DNA from: Heterohyrax brucei
Lineage: Eukaryota > Chordata > Mammalia > Hyracoidea > Procaviidae
Direction of reading: 5' to 3'
Length of the DNA stretch: 64,000 nt
Assembly (NCBI GenBank): GCA_028571685.1
Contig: CM053152.1
Span: 25,676,001-25,740,000 of the forward strand
Below, in pieces: positions 52,553 through 63,882 of the stretch (the stretch's first letter is position 1; each line of letters starts with the position of its first letter). The notes below the pieces were generated by a model. That model was not told the DNA's origin and ran no database searches. It was given only the letters and a program-made list of their open reading frames with translations. The position numbers were made by a program, and so were the translations under genes.

Positions 52553-52968
52553 CTTTATATTTTAGAACGACACACTACTCAATACTCATTTAGGTAAGGC
52601 TCCAAAGTAAATCACAGCTTTGATTTGGAAAGAAGCAATCCAGTGATCATCATGAAAACTATGGTGTCATCATAATAAAAGAGGGATGTAGTACAGTCGT
52701 TATAGACCTTCCAGATGGAGAGGAAGATGACCAGACTGGTAGTAATTAAAATTGGGTTTATAAATAGTTTATGAAGGGGGTTCATAGGGGCAGCTGTAAG
52801 GCACAACAAAGATGTATCATACCATTTCAAGAAATCTAATACACGAGTCTCAGCAACTATAAAACCAGCTCTGAAAAAGGTGAAAAATCAACTCACAAAA
52901 AAGAGTGTCTCAGAACACACTAATAAGAACAACAGAGAAAACATCAACATAAAAATAAAAATATCACA
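52553..52968 (+). other. L1 inter-ORF spacer
   Basis: About 420 bases between ORF1 stop and ORF2 start, longer than the ~60 bases of human L1. The minus-strand frame at 52612-52830 has no significance that I can see. Confidence 0.6.
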
Positions 52969-55900
52969 ATGGCAGCAGTGAACACATACCTATCAATAAT
53001 TACATTGAATGTGAATGGGCTGAATGCTCCAGTAAAGAGACACCGAGTGTCATGTTGGATCAAAAGACACGACCCATCCATATGTTGTCTACAAGAAACT
53101 CACTTGAGACCTAAAGACAGGAACAAACTGAAAATTAAAGGATGGAAGAATATATATCAAGCTAACAATGAACAAAGAAGAGCAGGGGTGGCAATTCTAA
53201 TCTCAGACAAAATCAACTTTAATGTCAAATCCACCATCGTGGACAAAGATGGACACTATTTATTGCTGAAAGGTTCAGTACACAAGCAAGACTTAACTAT
53301 ATTAAACATTTATGCACCTAATGTCAGAGCACCTAAATATGTCGAAGAAACACTGACTATGCTCAAAAGAGAGTTAGATGACTCCACAATAATAGTGGGA
53401 GACTTTAACACTCCACTCTCATACTAGACAGATCATCTAGAAAAAAGCTCAGTAAAGATACAGAAGACCTCATTGACACAATTAACCAACTAAACCTCAT
53501 TGATATATACAGAACTTTCCACCCCTCAGCAGACAACTACACCTTCTTCTCCAGTGCACATGGAACATTCTCCAGAATTGACCACGTGATAGGCCATAAT
53601 GCAATGCTCAACAAAATCCATACCATTGAATTATTGCAAAGCATCTTCTCGGATCATAAAGCCATCAAAGTTGAAATCAATAGCAGAAAAAACAGAGATA
53701 GAAAGTGGAACTCTTGGAAACTGAATAACATCTTGCTCAAAAAAAACATGGGTTATAGAGGAAATCAGGGATCAATTAAAGAAATTCATGGATTCCAATG
53801 AGAACGAAAGCACTTCTTACCAGAACCTATCGGATACAGCCAAAGCAGTGCTTAGAGGTCTGTTTATCTCCATAAATGCACACATCGGGAAGGAAGAAAG
53901 AAACCAAATCAAGGAACTAACTCTGCAGCTTGAACAAGTAGAAAGAGAACAACAGAGGAACCCCTCGGGCACCAGAAGAAAGGAGATCATAAAGATTAGA
54001 GCAGAGCTAAATGAATTAGAGAACAGAAAAACAATTGAAAAAATCGAAAAGACCAAAAGCTGGTTTTTTGAAAAGATCAACAAAATTGATAAACCACTGG
54101 CTAAACTTACTAAAGAAAAGCAGGAAAGGAAACAAATAACCCAAATCAGAAATGAGAAGGGAGTTGTTACCACAGATGCAACAGAAATCAAAAACATTAT
54201 AACAGAATACTAACCTAGGGGAAATGGACAAATTCCTTGACTCATACCACCTACCCAAATTATCACAACGTGAAGCAGAACAACTTAATAAACCCATCAC
54301 AAAGGAAGAGATTGAAAAGGTCATCAAAACACTGCCAACCCAAAAAAGTCCGGGCCCAGATGGCTTCACGGCAGAATTCTACCAAGCATTTAGAGAAGAG
54401 TTATCCCCAATACTATTGAAACTATTTCACAGTATAGAAAGGGATGAAGTACTCCCAAACTCATTCTATGAAGCCAGCATAACCCTGATACCTAAGCCCG
54501 GGAAGATCCAACAAAGACAGAGAACTACAGACCGATATCACTCATGAACTTAGATGCTAAAATCTTCAACAAAATTCTTGCCAACAGAATACAACAACAT
54601 ATCAAGAAAATAATCCATCATGACCAAGTGGGATTCATACCAGGGATGCAAGCCTGGTTCAACATCAGGAAAACAATTAATGTGATTAACCACATAAATA
54701 ACACAAAAGACAAAGATCACCTAATTTTGTCCATTGATGCCAAAAAGGCATCTGATAAAGTCCAACACCCATTCATGTGAAAAACTCTTAGCAAAATGGG
54801 CATAGACGGCAAATTCCTCAACACAATAAGGGGCATTTATACAAAGCCAATTGCCCACATCATCCTGAATGGAGAGAGACTGAAAGACTTTCCCGAGATC
54901 AGGAACTAGACAAGGATGCCCACTCTCACCTCTCCTATTCAACATTGTGCTAGAAGTTCTAGCCAGAGCAATTAGACAAGACGAACAAATAAAGGGCATC
55001 TGCATCGGCAAACAGGAAGTTAAAATCTCCCTGTTCGCAGATGATATGATTGTATATGCAGAGAACCCCAAGGAATCTATAAGTAAGTTACTCAAACTGA
55101 TAGAAGAGTTCAGCAAAGTCTCAGGATACAAGATAAACATAAGTAAATCAGTAGGATTCCTTTATACCAACAACGAGACTGTTAAGGAGGAAATTATCAA
55201 ATCTATACCATTTGTGATAGCCCCTAAGAAGATAAAGTACGTAGGAATTAATCTAACCAGAGAAACAACAGACCTTTTCAAAGAGAACTACAAGCGCTTA
55301 CTACAAGAAACTAAGAGAGACTTAGATAAATGGAAAAACCTACCCTGCTCATGGATAGGAAGACTTAACATTGTGAAAATGTCTATTTTACCCAATGCAA
55401 TTTATTTATATAATGCAATCCCAATACAAGTTCCAGCATCATTTTTTAATGAGATGGGAGAAACAAATCACCAATTTTCTTTGGAAAGGGAAGAAGCCCC
55501 GGATAAGTAAGGTACTACTAAAGAAGAAGAACACACTGGGAGGCCTCTCATTACCCGACCTTAGAACATACTACACTGCCACAGTGGTCAAAACAGCCTG
55601 GTACTGGTACAAGAACAGACAGACTGATCAATGGAACAGAATTGAGACCCCAGAGATGACACCATCTGCCTATGAACAGTTGATATTCGACAAAGGCCCT
55701 AAGACATTAAACTGGGGTAAAAACAGTCTTCAACAAATGATGCTGGCAAAATTGGTTATCCATCTGCAATAAACTGAATCAAGATCCATATCTTACACCT
55801 TATACAAAAACCAACTCCAACTGGATAAAAGACCTAAATATCAAACCTAAAACGATAAAGCTCATCCAAGAAAAGGTAGGAACAACAATGGAAGTTTTAA

Positions 55901-56687
55901 TACACAATGAGGACAGACTCCAAAATCTGTCAAAGAAACCTCAATCAACAGAAGAGAAAGTAGATAAATGGGAACTATTAAGAATCAAACACTTTTGCTC
56001 ATCCAAAGACTTATTAATAGAATTAAAAGAACACCCACAGAGTGGGAAAAAATATTTGGCAACTCTATGTCAGATCGACGCCTGATCTCCATAATCTATA
56101 AGATACTACAAAATATCAATAACAAGAAGATAAACCATCCAATTAAGCGATGGGCAAAGGAGATGGACAGATATTTCACTAAAGAGGAGATCCAGGCAGC
56201 CAAAAAACACATGCGGACATGTTCACGATCTTTAGCTATTAAAGAAATTCAAATCAAGACAACAATGAGATACCATCTCACCCCCACAAGATTGGCCATG
56301 ATCCAGAAAACACAAAACAACAAATGCTGGAGAGGCTGTGGAGAAAGTGGAACCCTCCTACACTGTTGGTGGGGTTGCAAAATGTTCCAGCCTCTTTGGA
56401 AGGCAATCTGGCGCTTCCTTAAAAAAATGGATATTGATATACCATTTGACCCAGTAATTCCACTACTTGGAATATATCCTACAGATTCAAGGCCTTTCAC
56501 ACCGACGGACACATGCACCAAAATGTTTATCGCGGCAGAGTCCACAATAGCAAAAAGGTGGAATCAACCCAGATGCCCAACAATAGAAGAATGGATAGGT
56601 AAACTGTGGTACATATACTCAATGGAGCACTACGCAATGATAAAGAATAACGATGATTCCAGGAAACATCTCCTAACCTGGTTTTAA
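52969..56687 (+). pseudogene. L1 ORF2 (endonuclease / reverse transcriptase), multiply broken
   Basis: ORF2p nicks target DNA and reverse transcribes the RNA. Endonuclease motifs are visible: LNVNGLNAP near 53000, QETH at 53092-53103, GDFN at 53398-53409, SDH at 53649-53657. The reverse transcriptase box F-A-D-D is at 55034-55045, followed by MIVYAENP. The C-terminal Cys-rich motif C-x3-C-x7-H-x4-C is at 56325-56378. Breaks: frame changes near 53420, 53750, 54211 (with a small deletion), 54510, 54895, 55460, 55770-55850 and 56015, plus an in-frame TGA at 54778. All motif residues that I checked are kept, so decay came after insertion. Total length matches a full ORF2 minus small deletions. 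Confidence 0.9.
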
Positions 56688-57754
56688 CTGGAAGACATTA
56701 TGTTGAGTAAGAGTAGTCAGCGACAAAAGGACAAATACTGTATGAGACCTCTACGATAAGATCTCAAAAACAGACTTGTGTATAGAAGAAAAGACTCTTT
56801 GACAGCTGCAAGGGAGGGGAGGGAGGGAAGGAGGGCGAGGCGGGGAGGGTTTAGTTTAGGTAGTTATTAGAAATCTAGTTGGGAGAAAGTGGTGACAGCA
56901 CACATTAGGAACAAGAACAACATTAAGTGGACTTCAGCATAACTTGAGTAGTCCTTCCATCTTAACTCAATACTGCAAGGATAGAGTAGCTGGGGCGGGG
57001 GGCGGGGGACCATGCTCTTAGGCGAATTCCAGGCCAATTGGCACAACTAGCATTTTGCTAAGAGAGCTCTCTGCACCCCACATTGGTGAGTGGCGTCTGG
57101 GGTCTTAAAAGCTGCCAAGCTGCCATCCGAGGACACAGCAAATGGTCCCAACTCAGCAGGAACGGATGCTCACCGAGGGCCAAAATGGCATGCGGTAAAG
57201 ACAACCGAGAAGACAGAGAGACCCACAAGAGTGGGTACCTACATCGACTTGGGACCGGAAGAACAGGATGGTGCCCGGCCACGACCAGTGATAGCCATGA
57301 CGGAGCTCACAGAGAGGAGCCTCACTGGCAACACAAGAATAAAAAGAGGTGCATCATGAGATCTCCACTAAAAGACCTCAGTTGATAGTCCAGCAGTTTT
57401 GGGGTTCCTCTGAGAGCATGGCCCCCGGCCCTGATGCTGCCCGTTCCCATAAATTATAATAAAGGTCCACTCTTTGGACAGGAATGGAATGGACTTGGCA
57501 ATGCAGAGTAACCATATGTTGGAAGCACTTTATGGTTCTGTACATCTATAGGATATCATCTTGCTGACCTCTGGCTGGAGGAAGGGGAGTGGAAGGAGAG
57601 GAGGGGAAAGGAGACTGTTGGGAGGATGAGACATGTATGGAGCAGAGAGGAATAGTGTGCAGTCACCGGACAGGGAGAGCAGCGGAAGCTGCCTATAGGG
57701 GGGCATGTAAATTTACATGTGAATGTACATTTTCACTCAGTTATGTTAAATAAA
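56688..57754 (+). other. L1 3' UTR with G-rich polypurine tracts
   Basis: About 1.07 kb. G-rich tracts lie at 56812-56852, 56991-57010 and 57579-57615. Such tracts are a known feature of mammalian L1 3' UTRs and can form quadruplexes. A region shared with the older fragment at 11650-11850 contains GGTCTTAAAAGCTGCCAAGC. Open frames at 57058-57385 are non-coding by-products of this region. Confidence 0.8.
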
Positions 57755-57766
57755 AAAAAAACTGTG

Positions 57767-58215
57767 TCCTTGTATGTCACTATTCATTGCAGCATTTTTC
57801 ACGATAGCTACAATGCGGAAACAACTGAAATGTCCATCACTAGATGTGTGGATAAACAACATGTATATATGCCCCAATGGAACACCGTTCAATCATAAAG
57901 TGATGTCCTGATGCATACTGCAACGTGGATGGACCTTGAAAACACTATGCTGAGTGGAATTAGTTGGTCACAAAAAGACAAATGCAGAATGATCTCACTC
58001 ACATGAAATATGCAAATTATAGAACACAACAACTGTTAATAGTTACTAGAAGGGAGAAGGAGTGGGGAGAAGGGGAGTTTTTGCTTGGGGGAATGACTTT
58101 ATGATAATGCTGATGGAATAATTTGGAAAAGGATACTGAGAATGGTTGCAAAATATGAAAAATGTAACCAATGTCACTGAATTATATATGTGCCATATGT
58201 TTTGTTGTGTGTATT
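57767..58215 (+). mobile_element. Older L1 3' fragment
   Basis: CACTATTCATTGCAGCATTT, GGATAAACAACATGTATATA, CTGCAACGTGGATGGACCTT and ATGATCTCACTCACATGAAA match the 3' region of older mammalian L1 families. The young L1 inserted at or near its left end. Confidence 0.75.
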
Positions 58216-58231
58216 TTCACCACACACACTC

Positions 58232-58426
58232 ACACACCACTGCCATCTAGTCAGTTTCAACTCATAGTGACACTATAGGACAGACTAAAAGTGCCCCATA
58301 GGGTTTCTATGGCTGCAAATCTTTACAGAAGCAGACTGCCACATCTTTCTCCTGGCTGGTGAGTTTGAACTAACAACCTTTTGGTTAGCAGCTAGGCACT
58401 TCAACCACTGTGCCACCAGGGCTCCT
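58232..58426 (-). repeat. AfroSINE, long form
   Basis: TCAACTCATAGTGACACTAT, the long block GCAGACTGCCACATCTTTCT, ACAACCTTTTGGTTAGCAGC and AACCACTGTGCCACCAGGGC. Confidence 0.92.
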
Positions 58427-58504
58427 TGTTTTCACCACAATTAAAAAAAAAAAGGGCTTCTCCCTCTTAAGTAAAATTTAAACTGTTATATACCCAAAAC
58501 ACAA

Positions 58505-58555
58505 CAAAACAAGACAAACTACTGCCACTGGACCGATTCTGACTCACGGTGATCC
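58505..58555 (-). repeat. AfroSINE 3' fragment
   Basis: ACTACTGCCACTGGACCGAT and TTCTGACTCACGGTGATCC: only the tail-side ~50 bases. Confidence 0.75.
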
Positions 58556-59363
58556 TTCACAACTACATTTCCACCTGCTCACTCCTTTCCTCCCTAATGA
58601 ATCAGGGCCTGAATTTATTCTAACCTGCCTCAACTTCAATTTCCCTAGCAACTACTATTAAAGCTTCTCTAACCCTTGTGAAAGCACTCCTCTCACTTCG
58701 AGAAAGTGGAGCCTTAGCTAATATGTAGCATCTGCTGGAAAATTTGCTAATGGAAAGTTAAATTCCCTGTATCTCCAGATTCTCCAGAGGGATTAGGAAC
58801 ACCATTCTGGGTGAAGCTGCTTGGTCTGAGCTGTCAATCTGAGAGAAACATTTAGATTGTACAATATGTGACATGGCTAGGTGCTGATACTTTCTCTCAA
58901 TGGCAATAACCTAATGATCTGGTTAAACTGTAACCTGAAACCCTTTGGAGGTTAGGCTTGAGCTCTCCTTCACAGGATTACAATTTTTCAGAACCAAAGA
59001 CTGATTCTGTCTTTCTATTCTGCCTATAGCTAATGATACTTCTTCAAGTGCCTGAATCATTCCTTGATATGGTTCTGAATTGTATTTGGGAGAAACTAGG
59101 ACCACATGCATATTCTTAAGTGTGTGGCTCACTAAAAAGGTAATGTCATACTTACGTATGGAAAATAGGTTAGTTCAATATGTTCCTAACCTACTTTTCT
59201 CTCTTGGGCATCATTCTGGATACACGAGCACATCTAGACTTTACATGCTGAGGGCAAGATGCTACTGGCATACCAATGAACTGTACTCATTTCTATTTCC
59301 TTTGGCTCTGTCTCTTGTCAGTCAAGAGCAACATATTGTGAGGAAATCATTATTCAATGCAGT
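58556..59363. other. Unassigned intron sequence
   Basis: No repeat or exon recognised; the frame at 59080-59493 runs into the purine tract and is not coding in appearance. Confidence 0.4.
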
Positions 59364-59512
59364 GGGAAGAAAGGAAGAAGGGAGAAGAGGAGGAAGGGAG
59401 GAAGAACGGAGGGAAATACTAAAGGGAGGGAAGCAGGGAGGAAGGACGGGAGGGAGGGAAGGAAGGAGTGAAGGAGGGATAGAGAGAGACTAAGAAAGAG
59501 GGGAGGGAGGGT
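59364..59512. repeat. GGAA/GGGA polypurine tract
   Basis: About 150 bases almost entirely A and G on the plus strand, with repeated GGAAGG and GGGAGG units. It accounts for low-complexity Arg/Gly/Glu and Pro/Ser/Leu frames on the two strands. Confidence 0.9.
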
Positions 59513-60813
59513 GTCAAAAGATTCATGTTGTAACAAAGATTTCTATTTTGCTTCTACTTAGAAATATAATGAAGAAGTAGATCCCTTCAGGAGTTTTGTT
59601 AAGTCAAGAATCAAAGCTAAAGATGATGAAATGGGCCTAAGAAAAGCTATGGATTAGTTAATAAGTGTATTTCTTAAATGAAGAACGAGTCCTAATAATC
59701 AAACATAGCTCTTTCTGTGAGAGCAATTTCTTATACTGGCTTCTATAAAGCTACTGAATATTTCTAAGGCTGCCATTACAAATTATAAAGATACTTTAAT
59801 CTTCTACCTTGATGGCAATTTTTCTAAAACCTAAACCAGTTCATTCAAGATCCATTTAAAAATTTTAAATATTGTATACCACAGGGTTGCTATGAGATGG
59901 AACTAACTCAACAGTGGTGGGTTTGGTATACTGTACTGATATAAAGAAAGCTGGTAATGAATCTCCTAAAGCAAAAGGAAATATATTGAAATAATGTCAC
60001 TAAAATATTTATCATGGTATTAAAATTTTATGTATTTAAATACTCTGTTCTGACCCTGCATGATGTGTGATAAAATCAGCATGTTGTCTTAAATGATCTA
60101 AGTAGAAATGCGATACCCACAACTATAAAGTTTACATCATTTCTGGAAATAAGTCATATTTATGTCACTTAGTGGTCTCATTCTTGGTAAAGAAAAAACA
60201 TAAAAATCCAGGATAAACAGTGACCTATGATGATGACTTGTCCATACTCTTCCTTTGCTTCTAAAACAGGAGCAATATTTGGTTTCCTATGGGCAGAGAT
60301 ATGCATCTGAGTTTCTAAATTTGAGAAAAGTTTCTAAATTTGAGGAAAGTGAGTACAGTATATATTCTGTGGGTTGGTGACTATTTGATAAGATATCAGG
60401 TGAACAGTCTAATCTGAATAGGGAACAGAAGTTTTCCTTTCTTTGAACATTGAAAGAACTTAGCAATTAAAACAACAGTAGAAAAATACAGATTACCACA
60501 GTATGAATGCGCAGACAGAAATCGAGAGTTTTAGAACACTTTTGACAAATCACGATGAGTGAACATGCAAAGATCCTTGAATTTAGAGAAAAAATGTCAT
60601 GAGATACAATTTCTTCCTTGGTACAGGAAGAAAAGTTAACATAATACTTGCTCTAACTACCTCAGATAATTAAAAAATAAAATAAAATATGAGAGAGTTA
60701 GCTATAATTAAGACTAACACAATAACCTTGAGAGAGAACATATTTGAGGAGGAGGCAGACTGGCATTGTGGCCTGAGCCATCCATTCTTCCTCTACCTAA
60801 ACAAAGAAACAGA
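59513..60813. other. Unassigned intron sequence with an AfroSINE tail at 59882-59932
   Basis: AT-rich. The SINE tail reads CACAGGGTTGCTATGAGATG and GTGGTGGGTTTGGTA (plus strand). A duplicated AGTTTCTAAATTTGAG(A/G)AAAG unit occurs at about 60310-60349. Nothing else recognised. Confidence 0.5.
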
Positions 60814-60858
60814 AAAACCTGTTGCTGTTGAGCTGATTCTGATTCACAGCCCTCAAAA
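60814..60858 (-). repeat. AfroSINE 3' fragment
   Basis: AACCTGTTGCTGTTGAGCTG and ATTCTGATTCACAGCC. Confidence 0.75.
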
Positions 60859-61294
60859 CACACCTTGACCACCATTCAACAGGGAACTGCATGAGAAAGA
60901 GAAAGCACCAGTCAAGTGACACACACATCTTAGCATCTGGGCATCTCCCTTTCGGAAGGAACACTAAAAATCTGGGACACTGCAAAAGCCACGGCTTGTC
61001 TTAAAATGATAACATAAGAGAAATTCCAAATCAAAGTAGTCACTATGGCCTTAAGTTACCCACATAGGCCTAGATATTACCTCATCTTCTGCAAAAGATC
61101 ATACTTTGTGCTCAGGCCAATGCAACTTTTAACCACAAAAAGATGAATTCAGTGCCTACACAGCTCAAACTCTTGTCTCAAGGCCCCACATTAAAGAGGC
61201 ACACATCACTGCTGACATTATATTGGTAAGTTTTCCCACATTATCTCTACCTAAGGATGGTTCTAAATAGAATAGTTTGTAATATTTATGTAAA
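60859..61294. other. Unassigned intron sequence
   Basis: Nothing recognised. Confidence 0.4.
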
Positions 61295-61502
61295 CCAAAA
61301 GCCAACCCATGGCTGGCGAGTTGATTTTGACTCATAGTGACCTTACAGAACAGAGTAGAGCTGCCCCATACAGTTTCCAAGGCTGTAAATCTTTATGAAA
61401 GCAGACTGCCATATCGTTCTCTTGTGGAGTGGCCGGTGGGTTCCAACCACTGACATTTTAGCTAGCAGTGAGGACTTTAATCACTGTACTACCAGGGTGC
61501 CT
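61295..61502 (-). repeat. AfroSINE, long form, nearly complete
   Basis: CCCATGGCTGGCGAGTTGAT, ACTCATAGTGACCTTACAGA, GCAGACTGCCATATCGTTCT, GTGGAGTGGCCGGTGGGTTC and ATCACTGTACTACCAGGGTG. Confidence 0.92.
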
Positions 61503-62807
61503 ATATTTATATAGCACTTTGGAATTCTCAAAGAGTGGGGATGTGGGTTTATATACAATCAATTCTCAGTTAAGCTGCTAAAAAGCGTGGATCAGTCTGG
61601 GTCACCTAAATTCCAGAAAAGAGCAGCTGCGACAGCATAACTGGTTTGCTCAAAGTCACATGGGAAGTTGTTGGTAGGACTAGGCTGAGATTATGCCAAA
61701 GGAGAAGAATTAAATTTCAATTTGGAACTATTTTTTTAAGCTAAATCATCTATCATGCTTACTTTATTGAGTTCCTATGCTTGGGAAGTTAGGAAAACAC
61801 CCAGTAACTTGTGTTGAGAACGTGCATTTTGCCTAAAATAATCAATAGTAATGGGGGAAAAACATACTTGTAGCTTGGACTTCTCTGATTATCTTTACAT
61901 TTTAATTTTAGTGGCCTTTGAAAGGATTATTAGAGTCAAAGACGCAGTGATACTCATTTTTGTGGATATTATTTTGGAATTCAAAGCTTGGCATTCAAGA
62001 GTCTAATGCACAAAGAATATTTCAACTTTCCTATTATGGGTGAGAAAACTGATATGACTCATTTTATTAACTGAACCTATTTTTAAAAACTGAAAAATAA
62101 TTATTTTCATACTGTGTTAAATAAGGCAGAATCATTTGTTTCTCAGAAAACGGTACCATTATAAGGCTGTTTTCTCTTCTTCGTGTGGAGTTTCACATAG
62201 ACTGTTAAATACAGCTTACTGAGTTGATTTGGAAAATACCAAGAAAGCCATACACCATACAACTCAAATGACTAGAGTTAACAAAAACAAACCAACCTTC
62301 TATGGCCCTCAGAAATGCAAACAGAAAGTTAGATTTCCCTGTACCACATTTGATTGCATTAATTGATGTTTAAAAAAACTGGTTAAAAATAAAGCCCAGC
62401 AGTAGCATTTTTCTTCCCCAAATCACAATAGCAGCACATTACATATATTACCAAAAGGTCCCCTGGTACAACTGTAAAGTTCTACTCTGGCAATAAAATA
62501 CATCTACTGTGTGTTCTCTTTTCTCATCTCTACCCTCCCAAATATGGAAGAAAGCGGGTCACAACTACAATTAAACATGCTCATCCACTGCTTAAATATT
62601 AATTTCAGTGATACTCAGAAACTGAATGGTCAACCGCTAATCCTTTCTAATTTATAAAAAAAAAACAAAATCTTCTTATCCTGAAATACAGTTTGAGCTT
62701 TGATAGTAAGAGGACCATTATTCTTGAGTTCACTTTTGCAATCTGTCCTTATTTCTACTGTTAGCAACGCTGCTTGCCCAGCAGGAGGAAAAAAATCCTG
62801 AAACACA
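61503..62807. other. Unassigned intron sequence
   Basis: Possible degenerate MIR between about 61500 and 61700 (TATATAGCACTTTGGAATTC; CTCAAAGTCACATGGGAAG). The rest is AT-rich with nothing recognised. Confidence 0.4.
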
Positions 62808-63146
62808 TGGCATGCACTTAGTTGTGGTCATATCAGCTCCTGACTTATCGTGAACCCCTGTACCATGAAACCAAATGCCACCTGGTCCTGTGCCATCTCC
62901 ATGAGGGGTTTCACATGAGACCATTGTGATTCATACTGGTTTTTATCAGCTGACTTTTGGAAGTAAATCACCAGTCTTTTTTTCCCAGTCTATCTTAATC
63001 TAGAAGCTCCGCTCAAACCTGGTAAGCATCACAGCAACATGCACACCTCCAGTGACGGATGGCAGTTTGGCATTAGGTACACTGGCAGGGAAAGGAACCT
63101 GGGTTTACTTCATGAAGGTGGAATTTCTACTACCGAACCACCACAA
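62808..63146 (-). repeat. SINE with tRNA-Gly-like head
   Basis: On the minus strand the head (63146 downward) reads GTGGTGGTTCGGTAGTAGAA and AACCCAGG, close to tRNA-Gly A- and B-box regions. The body follows, with the complements of CCAGTGACGGATGGCAG, AGCATCACAGCAACATGCAC and GAAGCTCCGCTCAAACCTGG. Then comes a region with complements of GGAAGTAAATCACCAG and TGAGACCATTGTGATTCATA. The body is shared with the truncated copy at 262-565. Confidence 0.75.
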
Positions 63147-63369
63147 CACTTTACATATACTACTGAGACAAGTATATTAGCAGACATAGACTTCTACTCA
63201 CAGGCTTCAATTTACATAAACTATAATGGATAAAGAGAAAGTATTTGTAAAAAATCATTATAGACATTACTCTAAGACCTCTTTTCCCACACAACAAAGA
63301 AGTGTGGGCTTAAGAACTGAGGCTTTGACATCACTCCATGGTGGGTAGGATTGCTAATCTTGCAGCTAA

Positions 63370-63560
63370 CGGGCTCTGTAATCTCACACACACGTTATGC
63401 CACTTTTGTCTTAGCTGAAATATCTATCAAATGAGTATATAAAGTACCTACATTATAGGGCTGTAAAAGTGAGAATCAATCAAGAACATTACATTTAGGG
63501 TCTAGCATGCCTCATGGCTTACAGCAAGTACACAGTAAATGTTAGTAATTCTTGTCGCTA
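63370..63560 (-). repeat. MIR SINE
   Basis: AAAGTACCTACATTATAGGG, GTGAGAATCAATCAAG, and CAGTAAATGTTAGTAATTCT are the reverse complement of the MIR core and 3' region. Confidence 0.65.
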
Positions 63561-63562
63561 TG

Positions 63563-63882
63563 AGGTATGACAATTAACTACACAAACTAATCTTACTTCA
63601 CTGCTGAGTATCACCACAGTCACTGTCGAAGTACTCCCCCTAGGAAGCTATGCGCCTAGTCTACCCGTCAAAGCAGTTTTGGAACCGTTTTTCTCAATGG
63701 CCATCCAAGCTATTGTTGTATTACTCTTGATGTCCTGAATGTCATCTAACGGTCTTCCTTTCAATACTTCCCTCATCTTCAGGTAAAGAAAAAAAGCCTT
63801 TGGGGACCAGATCAGGTGAGTAGGGAGGGAGTTCCAATAGTTATTTGTTTACTGGCTGAAAACTCCCTCTCAGACAACTGTA
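63563..63882 (-). pseudogene. Mariner transposon fragment, transposase C terminus
   Basis: The minus strand reads HLIWSPKAFFLYLKMREV then LKGRPLDDIQDIKSNTTIA, the C-terminal end of a mariner-type (Tc1/mariner) transposase. This follows the D34D catalytic core, which is not present here. Stops follow soon after (AW...GRLGA-stop). The left end GACAATTAACTACACAAAC resembles the terminal repeat. The fragment is cut off on its right by a second copy in the opposite direction. Confidence 0.72.

Larger units (their letters stand above)
50602..57754 (+). mobile_element. Full-length L1 retrotransposon, decayed, with 16-bp target duplication
   Basis: A 7.15-kb autonomous LINE-1 in the order 5' UTR (50602-51772), ORF1 (51773-52552), spacer (52553-52968), ORF2 (52969-56687), 3' UTR (56688-57754). 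It starts with the G-rich, AAGATGGCGG-containing motif typical of L1 promoters. It ends with TTAAATAAAA, where the polyadenylation hexamer runs directly into the A tail. AAAAAAACTGTGTCCT occurs directly before (50586-50601) and after (57755-57770), so both ends are defined. Both reading frames carry several frameshifts and stops, so the element cannot move by itself. It sits on the strand opposite to ZNF521 transcription. Confidence 0.93.

Noticed and set aside
53817..54369. 126- and 117-codon minus-strand frames opposite L1 ORF2
   Set aside because: Shadows of the ORF2 coding strand; hydrophobic composition is the antisense of Lys/Glu-rich codons.
59080..59493. 137-codon plus-strand frame ending in a Gly/Arg/Glu-rich tail
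   Set aside because: The tail is translated GGAA/GGGA low-complexity DNA and the front part has no domain.
63100..63146. A functional tRNA-Gly gene
   Set aside because: Only the promoter-like first part is preserved; the acceptor stem and the second half are replaced by SINE body, so this is a SINE head.
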